Below, piece after piece: positions 35,429 to 44,519 of a DNA stretch of 64,000 nucleotides (within the stretch, counting starts at the first letter, position 1; every line of letters begins with the position of its first letter). The notes beneath the pieces are model-generated. The model was not told the DNA's origin, searched no databases, and was given only the letters and a program-made list of their open reading frames with translations. Origin of the DNA: Paenibacillus lentus (lineage in GTDB: Bacteria; Bacillota; Bacilli; Paenibacillales; Paenibacillaceae); contig NZ_CP034248.1 of NCBI RefSeq assembly GCF_003931855.1, forward strand, positions 1,922,001-1,986,000. The letters are read 5' to 3'. A program made the translations under genes and the position numbers.

Positions 35429-36391
35429 TTGAACACGAAGCAACTGAAATGGATTGCCTATCTTTCCTGTTTTGTCATGTTTTTGGCTACATTGGGCGGA
35501 AGCGTTGTCACGAAGACAGAGTCGGGACTTGGCTGTGGTAATGAGTGGCCGCTCTGTCATGGAAAGTTCGTTCCGGCGCATACGGTAGCATCCTTGATTG
35601 AATACTCGCACCGGGCGGTCAGCGGTGCTGCCGGGCTGCTTGCCGTGGCGGCGTTTGTAGCGTTTTGGAAGTATCGCAAAAACCGTAAAGACCTACAGAT
35701 GTACGCATTACTGGCTCTTATTTTCGTCATGGTACAGGCATTCATGGGAGCGATGGCTGTCGTCTATCCGACATCCTCAGGGGTTATGGCATTGCATTTC
35801 GGTTTCTCGCTGATTGCCTTTGCCAGCTCTATCATGCTTGTGCTTGGCATCCGTGAGGATGAAGTCAGACAGGGAAAATCCGCTTCAGTTCCGGTCGTGC
35901 GGGTGTCAAAAGCTTTCCGTAATCTGGTATGGGTGATAACTGCCTATACTTATGTTGTCGTGTATCTTGGGGCATACGTAAGCCATACGGATTCTGCTGG
36001 CGGCTGCCTCGGCTGGCCGCTTTGTAACGGGCAGTTGATTCCTGAACTGTCGGGCGGGGTCGGCATTGCTTTCCTGCACCGCGTGGCGGCTGCATTGCTG
36101 TTGATTCTTATCGCCATCATGGGGCATATCGCTTATTGGAAGCACCCCGCTAATCGCGAGTTGCGGACATTGGGGTTGGCCGCGACGATCCTTTCGGTGA
36201 TTCAAGTATTAACGGGAGCCAGCATCGTGTTTACTGTGAATAATTATCATGTTTATTTATTTACGTCATTGGCTCACATCGTCGTTTTGGCAGCTCTGTT
36301 CGGGGTTTTATCTTATCTATGCGTACGCACCTGGCAAATGAGCCGTTTGCCAAGCGAGCAGGGGCAGGCGTTTAACTCTTTGGAGTCTTAA
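35429..36391 (+). CDS. ctaA: Heme A synthase
   Basis: This eight-helix membrane protein (320 aa) oxidises heme O to heme A for cytochrome c oxidase. Internal twofold symmetry is visible: the N-half has TESGLGCGNEWPLCHGKFVP and YSHRAVSG, and the C-half has TDSAGGCLGWPLCNGQLIP and FLHRVAAA. These contain the paired extracellular cysteines and the heme-ligand histidines. TTG start behind AGGTGAG. The CtaB that supplies heme O is encoded 19 kb upstream on the same strand. Confidence 0.95.
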   Translation: MNTKQLKWIAYLSCFVMFLATLGGSVVTKTESGLGCGNEWPLCHGKFVPAHTVASLIEYSHRAVSGAAGLLAVAAFVAFWKYRKNRKDLQMYALLALIFVMVQAFMGAMAVVYPTSSGVMALHFGFSLIAFASSIMLVLGIREDEVRQGKSASVPVVRVSKAFRNLVWVITAYTYVVVYLGAYVSHTDSAGGCLGWPLCNGQLIPELSGGVGIAFLHRVAAALLLILIAIMGHIAYWKHPANRELRTLGLAATILSVIQVLTGASIVFTVNNYHVYLFTSLAHIVVLAALFGVLSYLCVRTWQMSRLPSEQGQAFNSLES

Positions 36392-36534
36392 CCCGTACTT
36401 TAATGAGATGATTTTTTTTTTGTGGTAGGTCAGCAGTTAAGTGGCGTGCTGTTCATGCCTGGAGGGCTCATGAAACGTTCCAAATTGTGATAAAATAATA
36501 GCTGTACGATCATCCAGGGAAGCGAGGAATAGGT

Positions 36535-37251
36535 ATGCTGCGGTCATTGCTTGGCGAACCTCCCAGACAGAATGAAGGAATACTGGCGGATACGATGGAC
36601 GCCATTTTAAAAATGATAAGGATCCTGCAGAAAGAAATAGAGCGGCATCGAGATCCCTCGCATGATTTACGCAAGCTTGAAATTTGGATTTATGGCTTAA
36701 TCTCTTCTCTAGATGAGCTTGAACAGTGCAAGTATGCGGCTAATTATTTTCGGCGCAAGGTCACCCATGACTATTTAGAGGATATGCCCGCCGCAGAAAA
36801 GGGTGATTATGCCAGGTACGTCTATTTTTACAAGGATGGATTCATTCGGGTGTTTTCTATATTGGATAAGCTCGGGACGGTATTGAACGAGTTGTTTGAG
36901 CTGAATACGTCTAAGGTGAAGGCGCACTTTTCCTATTTTACGGTGCTTCGTCAGTTTCGTTATTTGAAGGTGCATCCAGAACTAGCGGATCAGTTGTTCG
37001 ACATTAAGGACAAACATAAGGAATCAATGAGCATACTGCGTCGTCGGCGCAATACGGAGATCCATTATATGAATGCAGAGATGCAGGATGACTTGTGGCA
37101 GCGTCATCAGGGGCTGGATGGCAAGGTGGAGCTTGAGAATCTCGACAAGCATCTGAATGATTTGGAACATGGATATTCGATGGTTTGCGAGTCCCTGCAT
37201 ACGGTGTTTACTTATACGAACCAAAGATGGAAAAAAGTTAAACAGAGTTAG
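36535..37251 (+). CDS. HEPN-like protein of the Cthe_2314 family
   Basis: The 238-residue, highly charged all-helical protein resembles the Cthe_2314 HEPN family. It carries an RX4H motif, R172-x4-H177 in RRRRNTEIHYMN, which in many HEPN proteins is the RNase active site. No MNT nucleotidyltransferase or other antitoxin partner is adjacent, so it may be a solitary RNase or a non-catalytic member. The start ATG follows AAGCGAGGAATAGGT. It ends just before the met riboswitch promoter. Confidence 0.65.
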   Translation: MLRSLLGEPPRQNEGILADTMDAILKMIRILQKEIERHRDPSHDLRKLEIWIYGLISSLDELEQCKYAANYFRRKVTHDYLEDMPAAEKGDYARYVYFYKDGFIRVFSILDKLGTVLNELFELNTSKVKAHFSYFTVLRQFRYLKVHPELADQLFDIKDKHKESMSILRRRRNTEIHYMNAEMQDDLWQRHQGLDGKVELENLDKHLNDLEHGYSMVCESLHTVFTYTNQRWKKVKQS

Positions 37252-37276
37252 CGCATAGATAATATAGTAATTTCCT

Positions 37277-37305
37277 TTGACAAACGAGAGGAAAGAATCT
37301 ATACT
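37277..37305 (+). promoter_or_regulatory. Promoter of the met riboswitch transcript
   Basis: Consensus TTGACA (37277-37282) and TATACT (37300-37305) with 17-base spacing lie about 60 bases before the riboswitch core. Confidence 0.85.
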
Positions 37306-37367
37306 CTATTTCTATAGAATAGTTTCAGAAAGATTTCATTGCTGATCTTTCATCAATTTCATATTTT

Positions 37368-37528
37368 CTTATCAAGAGAGGCGGAGGGAAAGGCCCGATG
37401 AAGCCCAGCAACCGATTTGTAAAGAACTGCAGCTTGGATCGCTGCATCTTTAGCAAATGTCATGGTGCTAATTCCTTCAAGATCGCGTAACGTGGCAACG
37501 CGCAGGGCGGTTTTGGTAGATGAGAAGG
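37368..37528 (+). ncRNA. SAM-I (S-box) riboswitch controlling metNI
   Basis: The core signature CTTATCAAGAGAGGCGGAGG is at the 5' end, followed by GGCCCGATGAAGCCCAGCAACC, then GGTGCTAATTCC, and the closing strand GATGAGAAGG. These are diagnostic of the SAM-I aptamer. A separate terminator hairpin follows (37547-37580), so SAM binding should cause premature termination before metN. Confidence 0.95.
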
Positions 37529-37546
37529 CATTGTCTTTACGTAAAG

Positions 37547-37580
37547 AGAGCCCTCTGAATCTGCAGGGCTCTTTATTTAT
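37547..37580 (+). terminator. Expression-platform terminator of the S-box riboswitch
   Basis: AGAGCCCT (37547-37554) pairs with AGGGCTCT (37565-37572), followed by TTATTTATTATT. Confidence 0.88.
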
Positions 37581-37672
37581 TATTCGCATAAATAAATGAT
37601 TTGATTGGGTATGAACATGTAGGAGCGAAAATATGCTTTGGCGTCATTATGATGAGACGGGAGGATACTAGC

Positions 37673-38689
37673 TTGATTGAACTCAAACAGCTCACCAAAA
37701 CTTACGGCAACAAGAAAAAAGCGACCACTGCCTTATCTGGGCTGAACCTTACCGTGAACAAGGGAGAAGTATTCGGGGTCATCGGTCATTCCGGAGCCGG
37801 TAAAAGTACGCTTATCCGCTGTATCAATTTGCTGGAGCGTCCAACAGAAGGGGAAGTATGGGTAGGTGGGGTGGAGCTGACTAAGCTGAAGCGGCGAGAG
37901 CTTCAAATGCAGCGCCGGAAAATCGGTATGATTTTTCAACATTTCAATTTACTGTCCTCCGCCACTGTATATGACAATATCGCTTTTCCTCTAACGCTCA
38001 TGGGCGTCCCCAAAAAGCAAATAGCGGAAAAAGTGAATGAACTGCTTGCGCTTGTTGGATTAACAGAACACCAGAAGAAATATCCTGCTCAGTTATCCGG
38101 GGGGCAGAAGCAGAGGGTAGGAATCGCCCGGGCGCTTGCCAGCGACCCTGACGTGCTGTTATGCGACGAAGCGACCTCTGCCTTGGACCCGCAAACGACG
38201 GATTCGATTCTGAATCTGCTGCTGGAGATAAACCGTAAATTTAATCTGACAATTCTGCTGATTACGCACGAGATGCATGTGATCCAGCGAATTTGTGACC
38301 GAGTTGCCGTCATTCATCAGGGCGGTATCGTGGAGGAAGGCCCGGTCACTGAGGTGTTTCTGAAGCCAAAGCATGCGGTTACGCGTGAATTCATCAGTCG
38401 GGAGCTTGCCGGAGAAGAAGGCTTTAAGCAAGTCACTTCGGTTCCGCTGCCTGCTTGGGCAAGATTGGTGAGAATTACGTTCCTGGGCGCAAAGACGTAT
38501 GAATCGGTGTTGTCTCAGGTTGTAAGAGAGACGGGAGTTAATTTTGCCATACTGCAGGGGACGATCTCCACAATTAAGGATGTCCCGTATGGTCAATTGA
38601 CGGTTTCCTTCGAAGGCGATAATGCCAAGGTGGATGAGACGCTGAAGCTGTTGCGGGAGCGGGATCTTGATGTGGAGGTGATCGGGTAA
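37673..38689 (+). CDS. metN: Methionine ABC transporter ATP-binding protein
   Basis: The 338-residue ATPase has Walker A GHSGAGKST (38-46), signature LSGGQKQR, Walker B VLLCDEATSALD and the H-loop (LLITHEMHV). A C-terminal NIL domain (~260-338), which senses methionine for trans-inhibition in this family, is also present. The frame is open upstream to 37601, but GGGAGG precedes TTG at 37673. Controlled by the S-box upstream; the stop overlaps the metI start by one base. Confidence 0.95.
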   Translation: MIELKQLTKTYGNKKKATTALSGLNLTVNKGEVFGVIGHSGAGKSTLIRCINLLERPTEGEVWVGGVELTKLKRRELQMQRRKIGMIFQHFNLLSSATVYDNIAFPLTLMGVPKKQIAEKVNELLALVGLTEHQKKYPAQLSGGQKQRVGIARALASDPDVLLCDEATSALDPQTTDSILNLLLEINRKFNLTILLITHEMHVIQRICDRVAVIHQGGIVEEGPVTEVFLKPKHAVTREFISRELAGEEGFKQVTSVPLPAWARLVRITFLGAKTYESVLSQVVRETGVNFAILQGTISTIKDVPYGQLTVSFEGDNAKVDETLKLLRERDLDVEVIG

Positions 38690-39357
38690 TGGGCGATTTG
38701 GATTTCTCCAAAATCAATTGGGATGAAATGCGCATTGCCACAGGCGATACGCTGCTCATGATGGGCTATGCGACTTTCTTTACTTTTCTGATTGGCCTGC
38801 CGCTCGGAATTATGCTATATAGCTTTTCGCGATCCAATCACTGGCTAATCGGTCTGCTCTACAGAATATTATCGATCATCGTTAATATTGTCCGATCTGT
38901 ACCGTTTATCATCTTGATCGTAGTCCTGATTCCATTTACCCGGATGGTCGTCGGGGTATCGATAGGGGTTCAGGGGACGATTCTGCCGCTCGTGATCGGA
39001 GCTGCTCCGTTCTTTGCGCGTCTCGTCGAGACTTCATTGCGTGAAGTTGACCGCGGTGTGATTGAGGCCTCTCAGGCGATGGGAGCATCCCCGCTGCAAG
39101 TGGTTCGCAAGGTGCTTCTGCCCGAATCGCTGCCAGGGCTGATTGCCGGAATGACAATTACGGCGGTTACTCTAGTCTCCTATACGGCAATGTCCGGCAT
39201 GGTTGGGGGCGGTGGACTTGGCGACCTGGCGATCAGGTACGGATATCATCGTTACCAGAAGGAAGTTATGATCGTAGCGGTGGTCTTTATGGTCATATTC
39301 GTGCAGCTGCTGCAAATGATTGGCGACCGTCTAGTTATTTATTTTACACGGAAATAA
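38689..39357 (+). CDS. metI: Methionine ABC transporter permease
   Basis: The 222-residue permease has about five membrane helices. The EAA coupling motif is VIEASQAMGASPLQVVRKVLLPESLPG (split here as EASQAMGASPLQVV...). It couples MetN ATP hydrolysis to methionine import. Translation is coupled to metN. Unlike the usual contiguous metNIQ, the binding-protein gene follows after a 258-base gap that holds a structured repeat element. Confidence 0.94.
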   Translation: MGDLDFSKINWDEMRIATGDTLLMMGYATFFTFLIGLPLGIMLYSFSRSNHWLIGLLYRILSIIVNIVRSVPFIILIVVLIPFTRMVVGVSIGVQGTILPLVIGAAPFFARLVETSLREVDRGVIEASQAMGASPLQVVRKVLLPESLPGLIAGMTITAVTLVSYTAMSGMVGGGGLGDLAIRYGYHRYQKEVMIVAVVFMVIFVQLLQMIGDRLVIYFTRK

Positions 39358-39392
39358 GGAAATACTATATATATCGTGCGGGTTTAAATAAG

Positions 39393-39560
39393 AGTTCAAA
39401 AAGTTGCTTTTTAGCACCGAGAAGGTTGTAAGAACCTGAAGAAGGAGGAGCGGAGTGTAGGTAGAACCTACATGAGCACCGGACTTCGAGGGTGAATGCA
39501 AGATTCGATGAGAAATCACAACTTGAATTACTTCGTGATCAAAAGATAACTTTTTGAACT
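39393..39560. repeat. 168-bp structured element bounded by inverted repeats
   Basis: The left end AGTTCAAAAAGTTGCTTTT (39393-39411) is the near-perfect inverse of the right end AAAAGATAACTTTTTGAACT (39541-39560). The interior contains GGTTGTAAGAACC-type and GTAGGTAGAACCTAC hairpins and GCACCGAGAAG/GAGCACCGGACTTC segments. It lies between metI and metQ and has no coding capacity. I believe similar elements recur in Paenibacillus genomes, but that is memory, not checked. It could be a MITE-like repeat or a structured RNA. Confidence 0.7.
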
Positions 39561-39615
39561 ACCTCTAGCACATCCTTATTCAAAAAAATCATATTCATTA
39601 GGAGGGCATACTGTT

Positions 39616-40479
39616 ATGAAAAAATGGACATTATCTTTCTTGACGCTGGCGCTTGTACTGGTACTCGCTGCTTGCGGAAGCAAGCCTGCGAACAACGGCA
39701 ACGGGGCTGCAGAGGCACCGCAAAACAATGCGGGCAACGCAGAACAAGCAGCACCGGAGGAAACTGTTAAGCTTATCGTAGGTGCTACTGTACCGCATGC
39801 TGATATCCTGAAATCTATCGCTCCGCAATTGAAAGAGGAGGGCGTAGAGCTGGAAGTCAAAGAATTTACGGATTATGTTCAACCGAACGTACAAGTGTTC
39901 GAGAAGCAGCTTGATGCGAACTATTTCCAGCACCAGCCGTACCTTGATAATCAGAATGAAGAAAATAAGTTGGATCTTGTCTCCGTTGTAGGCGTTCATG
40001 TAGAGCCCTTTGGAGCATACTCGAAAAAATATAAATCTGCAGATGAAATTGCAGACGGCGCGAAGGTAGCAATCCCTAATGACCCTACCAACGGGGGACG
40101 TGCGCTTCTGTTGCTTGAGAAGCAAGGTCTGATCAAGCTGAAAGAAGACGCGGGCATTAAAGCTACAAAAGCCGACATTGTTGAGAATCCTAAGAACTTT
40201 AGCATTATAGAGCTTGAGGCTGCAATGCTTCCTCGCCAGCTGGATGAGGTGGACTTTGCTTTGATCAACACGAACTATGCGATCGAAGCAGGCTTGAATC
40301 CGGTTAATGATTCCCTGTTCATTGAGGATAAAGAATCTCCTTACACGAACATGTTGGTAGCTCGTCCGGACAATAAGGATTCCGATGCGATTCAAAAGCT
40401 GGCAAAAGCTCTTACTTCCGACGAAGTAAGAACATTCATTGAAGAGACGTACGAGGGAGCATTAATTCCAGCATTCTAA
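39616..40479 (+). CDS. metQ: MetQ/NlpA family methionine-binding lipoprotein
   Basis: The 287-residue precursor has a signal with a lipobox ending at Cys20 (LVLAACGSK), then an Asn/Ala/Glu-rich linker, then the NlpA/MetQ domain (VGATVPHADILKSIAPQL; LDANYFQHQPYLDNQNEE). It captures methionine for MetNI. GGAGGGC precedes the ATG. The terminator after it closes the unit. Whether it is co-transcribed with metNI or driven from within the repeat element is not clear. Confidence 0.95.
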   Translation: MKKWTLSFLTLALVLVLAACGSKPANNGNGAAEAPQNNAGNAEQAAPEETVKLIVGATVPHADILKSIAPQLKEEGVELEVKEFTDYVQPNVQVFEKQLDANYFQHQPYLDNQNEENKLDLVSVVGVHVEPFGAYSKKYKSADEIADGAKVAIPNDPTNGGRALLLLEKQGLIKLKEDAGIKATKADIVENPKNFSIIELEAAMLPRQLDEVDFALINTNYAIEAGLNPVNDSLFIEDKESPYTNMLVARPDNKDSDAIQKLAKALTSDEVRTFIEETYEGALIPAF

Positions 40480-40506
40480 TCGTACTTCATATGCTTGAAT
40501 CCAAGT

Positions 40507-40539
40507 CCCGTATACCCTTTTGGGTATGCGGGTTTTTTT
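40507..40539 (+). terminator. Terminator after metQ
   Basis: CCCGTATACCC (40507-40517) pairs with GGGTATGCGGG (40522-40532) with one mismatch, followed by seven T. Confidence 0.9.
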
Positions 40540-40634
40540 GATGTTTTTAGATAATAACAGTCAATGAAACGTTGTATACGTGCAATTCAACCCTTCTTAT
40601 TGTGAAAATAATCACGTGATCCAGCAAGAGGCGA

Positions 40635-40671
40635 TGGTATAATAAGTAAAAGAGAATGATAATTATTTTCA
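40635..40671 (+). promoter_or_regulatory. Extended -10 promoter and Fur box for feoAB
   Basis: TGG-TATAAT (TATAAT at 40638-40643) is an extended -10. It is followed by TGATAATTATTTTCA (40657-40671), which matches the 7-1-7 Fur consensus TGATAATNATTATCA with one mismatch. Iron-loaded Fur should repress feo. Confidence 0.78.
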
Positions 40672-40709
40672 ATTATGTTAGATCAATAAATTAAAGGATT
40701 GGATAGATC

Positions 40710-40925
40710 GTGAGAAATTTAACCCATGGGAAACTGAACACGGAATATATCATCAAAGCTGTCGAGACGAATGATAAAGAACTTAAGGAGTTCTTGTTTA
40801 CATTAGGTTGTTATGAAGGGGAGACTGTTACGATTATATCCATACTCGCGGAGAATTACGTCATTGCGGTAAAGGATGCTAGGTACAGCATTGATAAGGA
40901 TTTAGCCGAGGTGATTAGCATTTAG
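40710..40925 (+). CDS. feoA: Ferrous iron transport protein A
   Basis: The 71-residue protein has the SH3-like FeoA fold pattern, with KELKEFLFTLGCYEGETVTII and NYVIAVKDARYSIDKDLAEVI. FeoA modulates FeoB. GTG start at 40710 behind AAAGGATTGGATAG. FeoB follows 44 bases later. Likely first gene of the Fur-controlled operon. Confidence 0.9.
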   Translation: MRNLTHGKLNTEYIIKAVETNDKELKEFLFTLGCYEGETVTIISILAENYVIAVKDARYSIDKDLAEVISI

Positions 40926-40969
40926 TTGTATATCAACCTATAGTCCAAATTATAATGAGTAGGGGTTAG

Positions 40970-42994
40970 ATGGCCATGAAGCTAAGAGGCAATATGAAAG
41001 TAGCGTTAGCTGGAAATCCCAACAGTGGGAAAACAACGTTATTCAATGCATTAACCGGTAAACAGGAGCATGTAGCCAACTGGGCCGGTGTAACTATTGA
41101 GAAAAAGGAAGGTAAGATCAAGAATAGCTTGAATACAGCAAATGTACAGATGATCGTCGTGGATCTACCAGGGGCTTACTCGATGTCTCCCTTCACCTCG
41201 GAGGAAAGTATAACGAGTGATTATGTTAGTAAAGAAGCACCTGATGTAATCATCAATATCGTGGATGCCACAAATTTAAGTAGAAGCTTGTTTTTTACGA
41301 CTCAGCTCCTGGAACTAGGTGTCCCCGTTGTGGTTGCTCTTAATAAGGCGGATTTAATCAAAAAGAAGAAGACGACAATTGACGTTGACGCATTGTCCCA
41401 ACTATTGGGCTGCCCGGTGATTGAAACCGTCGCAACGAAAGCAAGCGAGAATGGCTTAGAGCAATTAGTTGCTACAGCCTTAGGGGCGAAAGCTCAACCT
41501 CCAGTGCCCCCTTTTGACAGTAAAGAGGTCAATCACGCAGATCAAAGCTCTGTTGAAGCCTCCGACAAAAAAAGATATGAGTTTGTGAAGAGCATGGTTT
41601 CCAAAGTAGAGAGCAGGCAAGTCACTAGTAATAAACAAACCAAACAAGATTCTGCAGATAGAATACTGGCTCATAAATGGCTTGGTATTCCGATCTTTGC
41701 TGTCGTGATGTGGACGGTGTTCTCCATTTCTCAAACCTATGCTGGTCCATGGCTGGCAGATTTATTGGTGGGCTGGATTGATCTATTCTATGGATGGGTA
41801 GAAGGGGTAATAGGTGAAGAGGCTTCTCCTTTACTTGCTTCTATCGTCCTGGATGGGATGATTGGCGGCGTCGGAGCCGTTGTTGGATTTTTGCCACTGA
41901 TTATGGTGCTGTTCTTCCTGTTGGCATTGCTAGAAGATTGCGGTTATATGGCCCGGGTTGCTGTCGTGATGGATCGTTTCTTCAAAAAAGTAGGATTGTC
42001 CGGCAGATCCATTATTCCGATGATTATTGGGACCGGTTGTGCGATTCCAGGAGTCATGGCTGCTAGAACGATTAAGAATGAAAGACAAAGAAGGACAACA
42101 GCTATGTTAACTCCTTTTATGCCATGCGGTGCAAAGTTGCCGGTTATTGCGTTATTTTCCGGGGCGTTCTTTGCTGATTCAGCCTGGGTTGGAACTTCGA
42201 TGTATTTTGTAGGAATTGGCATTATCCTATTAGGGGCTCTTATGGTCACTAGAATAACGGGCGAGAAAAATGTGAGAACATATTTCATTATGGAGCTGCC
42301 CGAATATAAGTTCCCGAGTATAGCCAGAGCAACGCTGTCTATGCTGTCCCGAGGTAAAGCCTTTATTATCAAAGCCGGTACGATTATTCTGCTCTGCAAT
42401 ACGGCAGTCCAGATCATGCAAACCTTCAACTGGAAGTTCCAGGTTGTTGCGGAAGGTGCGGAACATACCAGTATTTTGGCTAGTATCGCTTCGCCTTTTG
42501 CTTATTTGCTAATTCCTTTAGGCTTTGGTGTATGGCAACTGGCCGCTGCTGCGGTTACTGGTTTTATTGCCAAGGAGAATGTCGTAGGTACATTAGCGGT
42601 AGTTTACGGTATAACAAACTTTATAGATACGGAGGAGTTCGCTCTTGTCTCGGATGGACAAAGTGTTGCTAGCGTGATTGGTTTGTCCTCTGTAGCTGCC
42701 TTGTCCTACTTGGTGTTTAATTTGTTCACTCCGCCTTGCTTTGCCGCAATTGGTGCGATGAACTCGGAGATGGAGAATAAGAAGTGGTTATGGGGTGCGA
42801 TTGCCTTCCAATTCGGTTTGGGTTATGCCGTGGCCTTTATAACTTATCAAGCGGGCGCTTTGATTACGACAGGTGCGGTGGGCAGCGGCTTTATACCTGG
42901 CTTTTTCGCTGTAGCGGTGATGATTGGAATTGTAGTCTATCTTATCAAAAAGGGTAATCAAAAAGCCGATCTTAAGCTGGCACTAAATCAATAG
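40970..42994 (+). CDS. feoB: Ferrous iron transport protein B
   Basis: The 674-residue Fe(II) transporter has an N-terminal G domain, G1 GNPNSGKTT at 15-23, G3 DLPGAYS, G4 NKADL, a helical GDI-like spacer, and a C-terminal polytopic domain. That domain contains the two Gate motifs around GTGCAIPGVMAARTI and FMPCGAKLPV, the latter with the conserved cysteine. Length and order are typical. It uses GTP binding to drive or gate ferrous iron uptake under low oxygen. Two in-frame ATGs (40970, 40976) are possible starts. Confidence 0.97.
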   Translation: MAMKLRGNMKVALAGNPNSGKTTLFNALTGKQEHVANWAGVTIEKKEGKIKNSLNTANVQMIVVDLPGAYSMSPFTSEESITSDYVSKEAPDVIINIVDATNLSRSLFFTTQLLELGVPVVVALNKADLIKKKKTTIDVDALSQLLGCPVIETVATKASENGLEQLVATALGAKAQPPVPPFDSKEVNHADQSSVEASDKKRYEFVKSMVSKVESRQVTSNKQTKQDSADRILAHKWLGIPIFAVVMWTVFSISQTYAGPWLADLLVGWIDLFYGWVEGVIGEEASPLLASIVLDGMIGGVGAVVGFLPLIMVLFFLLALLEDCGYMARVAVVMDRFFKKVGLSGRSIIPMIIGTGCAIPGVMAARTIKNERQRRTTAMLTPFMPCGAKLPVIALFSGAFFADSAWVGTSMYFVGIGIILLGALMVTRITGEKNVRTYFIMELPEYKFPSIARATLSMLSRGKAFIIKAGTIILLCNTAVQIMQTFNWKFQVVAEGAEHTSILASIASPFAYLLIPLGFGVWQLAAAAVTGFIAKENVVGTLAVVYGITNFIDTEEFALVSDGQSVASVIGLSSVAALSYLVFNLFTPPCFAAIGAMNSEMENKKWLWGAIAFQFGLGYAVAFITYQAGALITTGAVGSGFIPGFFAVAVMIGIVVYLIKKGNQKADLKLALNQ

Positions 42995-43006
42995 GAGGAG
43001 ACCGTT

Positions 43007-43195
43007 ATGATAGATATTATTCTTATTCTGGTTATATGCATCCTGGTAGTTGCCGCAGTGGTCAAGATCGTGATAGAGAAGAAAAGGGGCGCCAAATGTA
43101 TTGGTTGTCCTTCTAGTGGAGCAGGTAAGCAAGCCTGTCCATGTTCTCCATCCAAGGATTGTTCAATGGAAGAGAGCGGTAATTCTCTACTCTGA
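43007..43195 (+). CDS. FeoB-associated Cys-rich membrane protein
   Basis: The 62-residue peptide has one N-terminal membrane helix (IDIILILVICILVVAAVVKIV), a basic linker and then a cysteine-rich tail (KCIGCPSSG, ACPCSPSKDC). It begins 12 bases after feoB behind AGGAGGAG. It matches the small Cys-rich partner often found after feoB, which may play the FeoC-like role, possibly binding Fe or a cluster. Confidence 0.88.
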   Translation: MIDIILILVICILVVAAVVKIVIEKKRGAKCIGCPSSGAGKQACPCSPSKDCSMEESGNSLL

Positions 43196-43271
43196 TCCTT
43201 GTAGTTTGTGGGAAGGCTTCAAATCTTTTATACTTGATATATGTGTATATAGGATGAGGAGGAGAAGGACA

Positions 43272-44045
43272 TTGAAGGGTAAAGTCGCTCTGATCACCGG
43301 AAGTGCCAAAGGACTTGGCAGAAAAACGGCGCTGACGCTTGCGGAACAAGGATGTCATATCGCACTGAACTATGTACATAGCGAAGCCGAGGCATTTACT
43401 CTGAGGCAGCAAATCGAGCAGCTAGGCGTATCCTGTATCGCGGAAAAGGCGGATATATCGCAGCCTGAGGAGATCGAAACCTTGGCCAATGAAGTCGTAG
43501 CCAAACTGGGGACGATCGATATTCTTGTCAATAATGCTGGTCCGTTCATACGGGAGCGGCGCTTGTTTGCCGATTACAGTCAGGCTGAAATTTTATCGAT
43601 GATCGAGGGGAATCTGGTAGGCGCGATGCTGCTGGATCATTATGTACTGCAAGGAATGCGGGATAAGGGTTGGGGGCGCATTATTCATTTCGGCTTCGGG
43701 CATGCGGCGGAATCCAGAGCTTGGCCGCATCGGGCGGTATATGCCGCAGCGAAGACCGGTCTGGTGTCCTTTACGAAGACGCTTGCAGTAGAGGAAGCGC
43801 CATATGGGATTACCGTGAATATGGTCTGTCCAGGAGATATACGAGGGCACAACAAGGAGATGTCGATTGAGGAAGCACGACGGCTCCCGGATGGGGAGAC
43901 TCCGCTGGGACGACCGGGTAGCGGCGAAGATATTTCCAGAGTGATCGCTTTTTTATGTCATGAGAACTCCGATTTCATTACGGGAAACATTATGGACATT
44001 TCCGGTGGGCTCGATCCGATCCGTCCGTGGATTAAACCGTCATGA
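43272..44045 (+). CDS. SDR family oxidoreductase
   Basis: The 257-residue short-chain dehydrogenase has the cofactor motif TGSAKGLG near residue 11, NNAG, and the catalytic Tyr/Lys in YAAAKTG. The Ser expected before it lies in the HFGFGHAAESRAW region, where the usual serine position is not obvious. Similar to FabG-type reductases but substrate unknown. TTG at 43272 follows AGGAGAAGGACA; the open frame upstream overlaps the Cys-rich gene in another frame. Terminator follows. Confidence 0.88.
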   Translation: MKGKVALITGSAKGLGRKTALTLAEQGCHIALNYVHSEAEAFTLRQQIEQLGVSCIAEKADISQPEEIETLANEVVAKLGTIDILVNNAGPFIRERRLFADYSQAEILSMIEGNLVGAMLLDHYVLQGMRDKGWGRIIHFGFGHAAESRAWPHRAVYAAAKTGLVSFTKTLAVEEAPYGITVNMVCPGDIRGHNKEMSIEEARRLPDGETPLGRPGSGEDISRVIAFLCHENSDFITGNIMDISGGLDPIRPWIKPS

Positions 44046-44065
44046 GCAAATTAAGCATATAAAAA

Positions 44066-44109
44066 AGAACACTCGGCCAATCCGGAAAACCGGAGGAGCC
44101 GAGTTTCTT
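44066..44109 (+). terminator. Terminator after the SDR gene
   Basis: ACTCGGC (44071-44077) pairs with GCCGAGT (44098-44104), with an inner TCCGG/CCGGA stem and a TTTCTT tail; the A run on the left could also serve the minus strand. Confidence 0.7.
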
Positions 44110-44193
44110 AAAATTATAGAATGAAATGACGTTAGCCGGGGCCAACCACTCTATAATAAAAATTCGAGTTTGTATCTGAAGGAGTTATTTACG

Positions 44194-44439
44194 TTAGAAT
44201 ACTTGGAGGACCTCTTGTACGCCTTCCACTTCTTCAAACAGCGCGCGCTCGATACCCGCTTTGAGGGTAATGGTGGAGCTTGGGCAGCTGCCGCATGCAC
44301 CTACCAGCTTCAATTTAACGATGCCATCCTCAACATCGACGAGTTCAACGTCACCACCGTCGCGTTGCAGGAAGGGGCGAAGCTTATCCAGAACTTCCAA
44401 TACTTCGTCATACAATTTATCTTGTACATGTTCGCTCAT
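44194..44439 (-). CDS. NifU-like iron-sulfur scaffold protein (YutI type)
   Basis: The 81-residue protein has the NifU C-terminal domain: [20 protein letters not shown] and [18 protein letters not shown] with the cluster cysteines C49 and C52. It carries or transfers Fe-S clusters. ATG at 44439 follows AAAGGAGTTG. It is divergent from yuzB, as part of a yutI-yuzB-yutJ-like neighbourhood seen in B. subtilis. Confidence 0.93.
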   Translation of the reverse strand: MSEHVQDKLYDEVLEVLDKLRPFLQRDGGDVELVDVEDGIVKLKLVGACGSCPSSTITLKAGIERALFEEVEGVQEVLQVF

Positions 44440-44519
44440 TGTTTTCAACTCCTTTCCTTTCTATATTATAGTACAAATAAGCTAAAAATTAAATGGTATG
44501 AAAATGGGGGATGCGCAAG

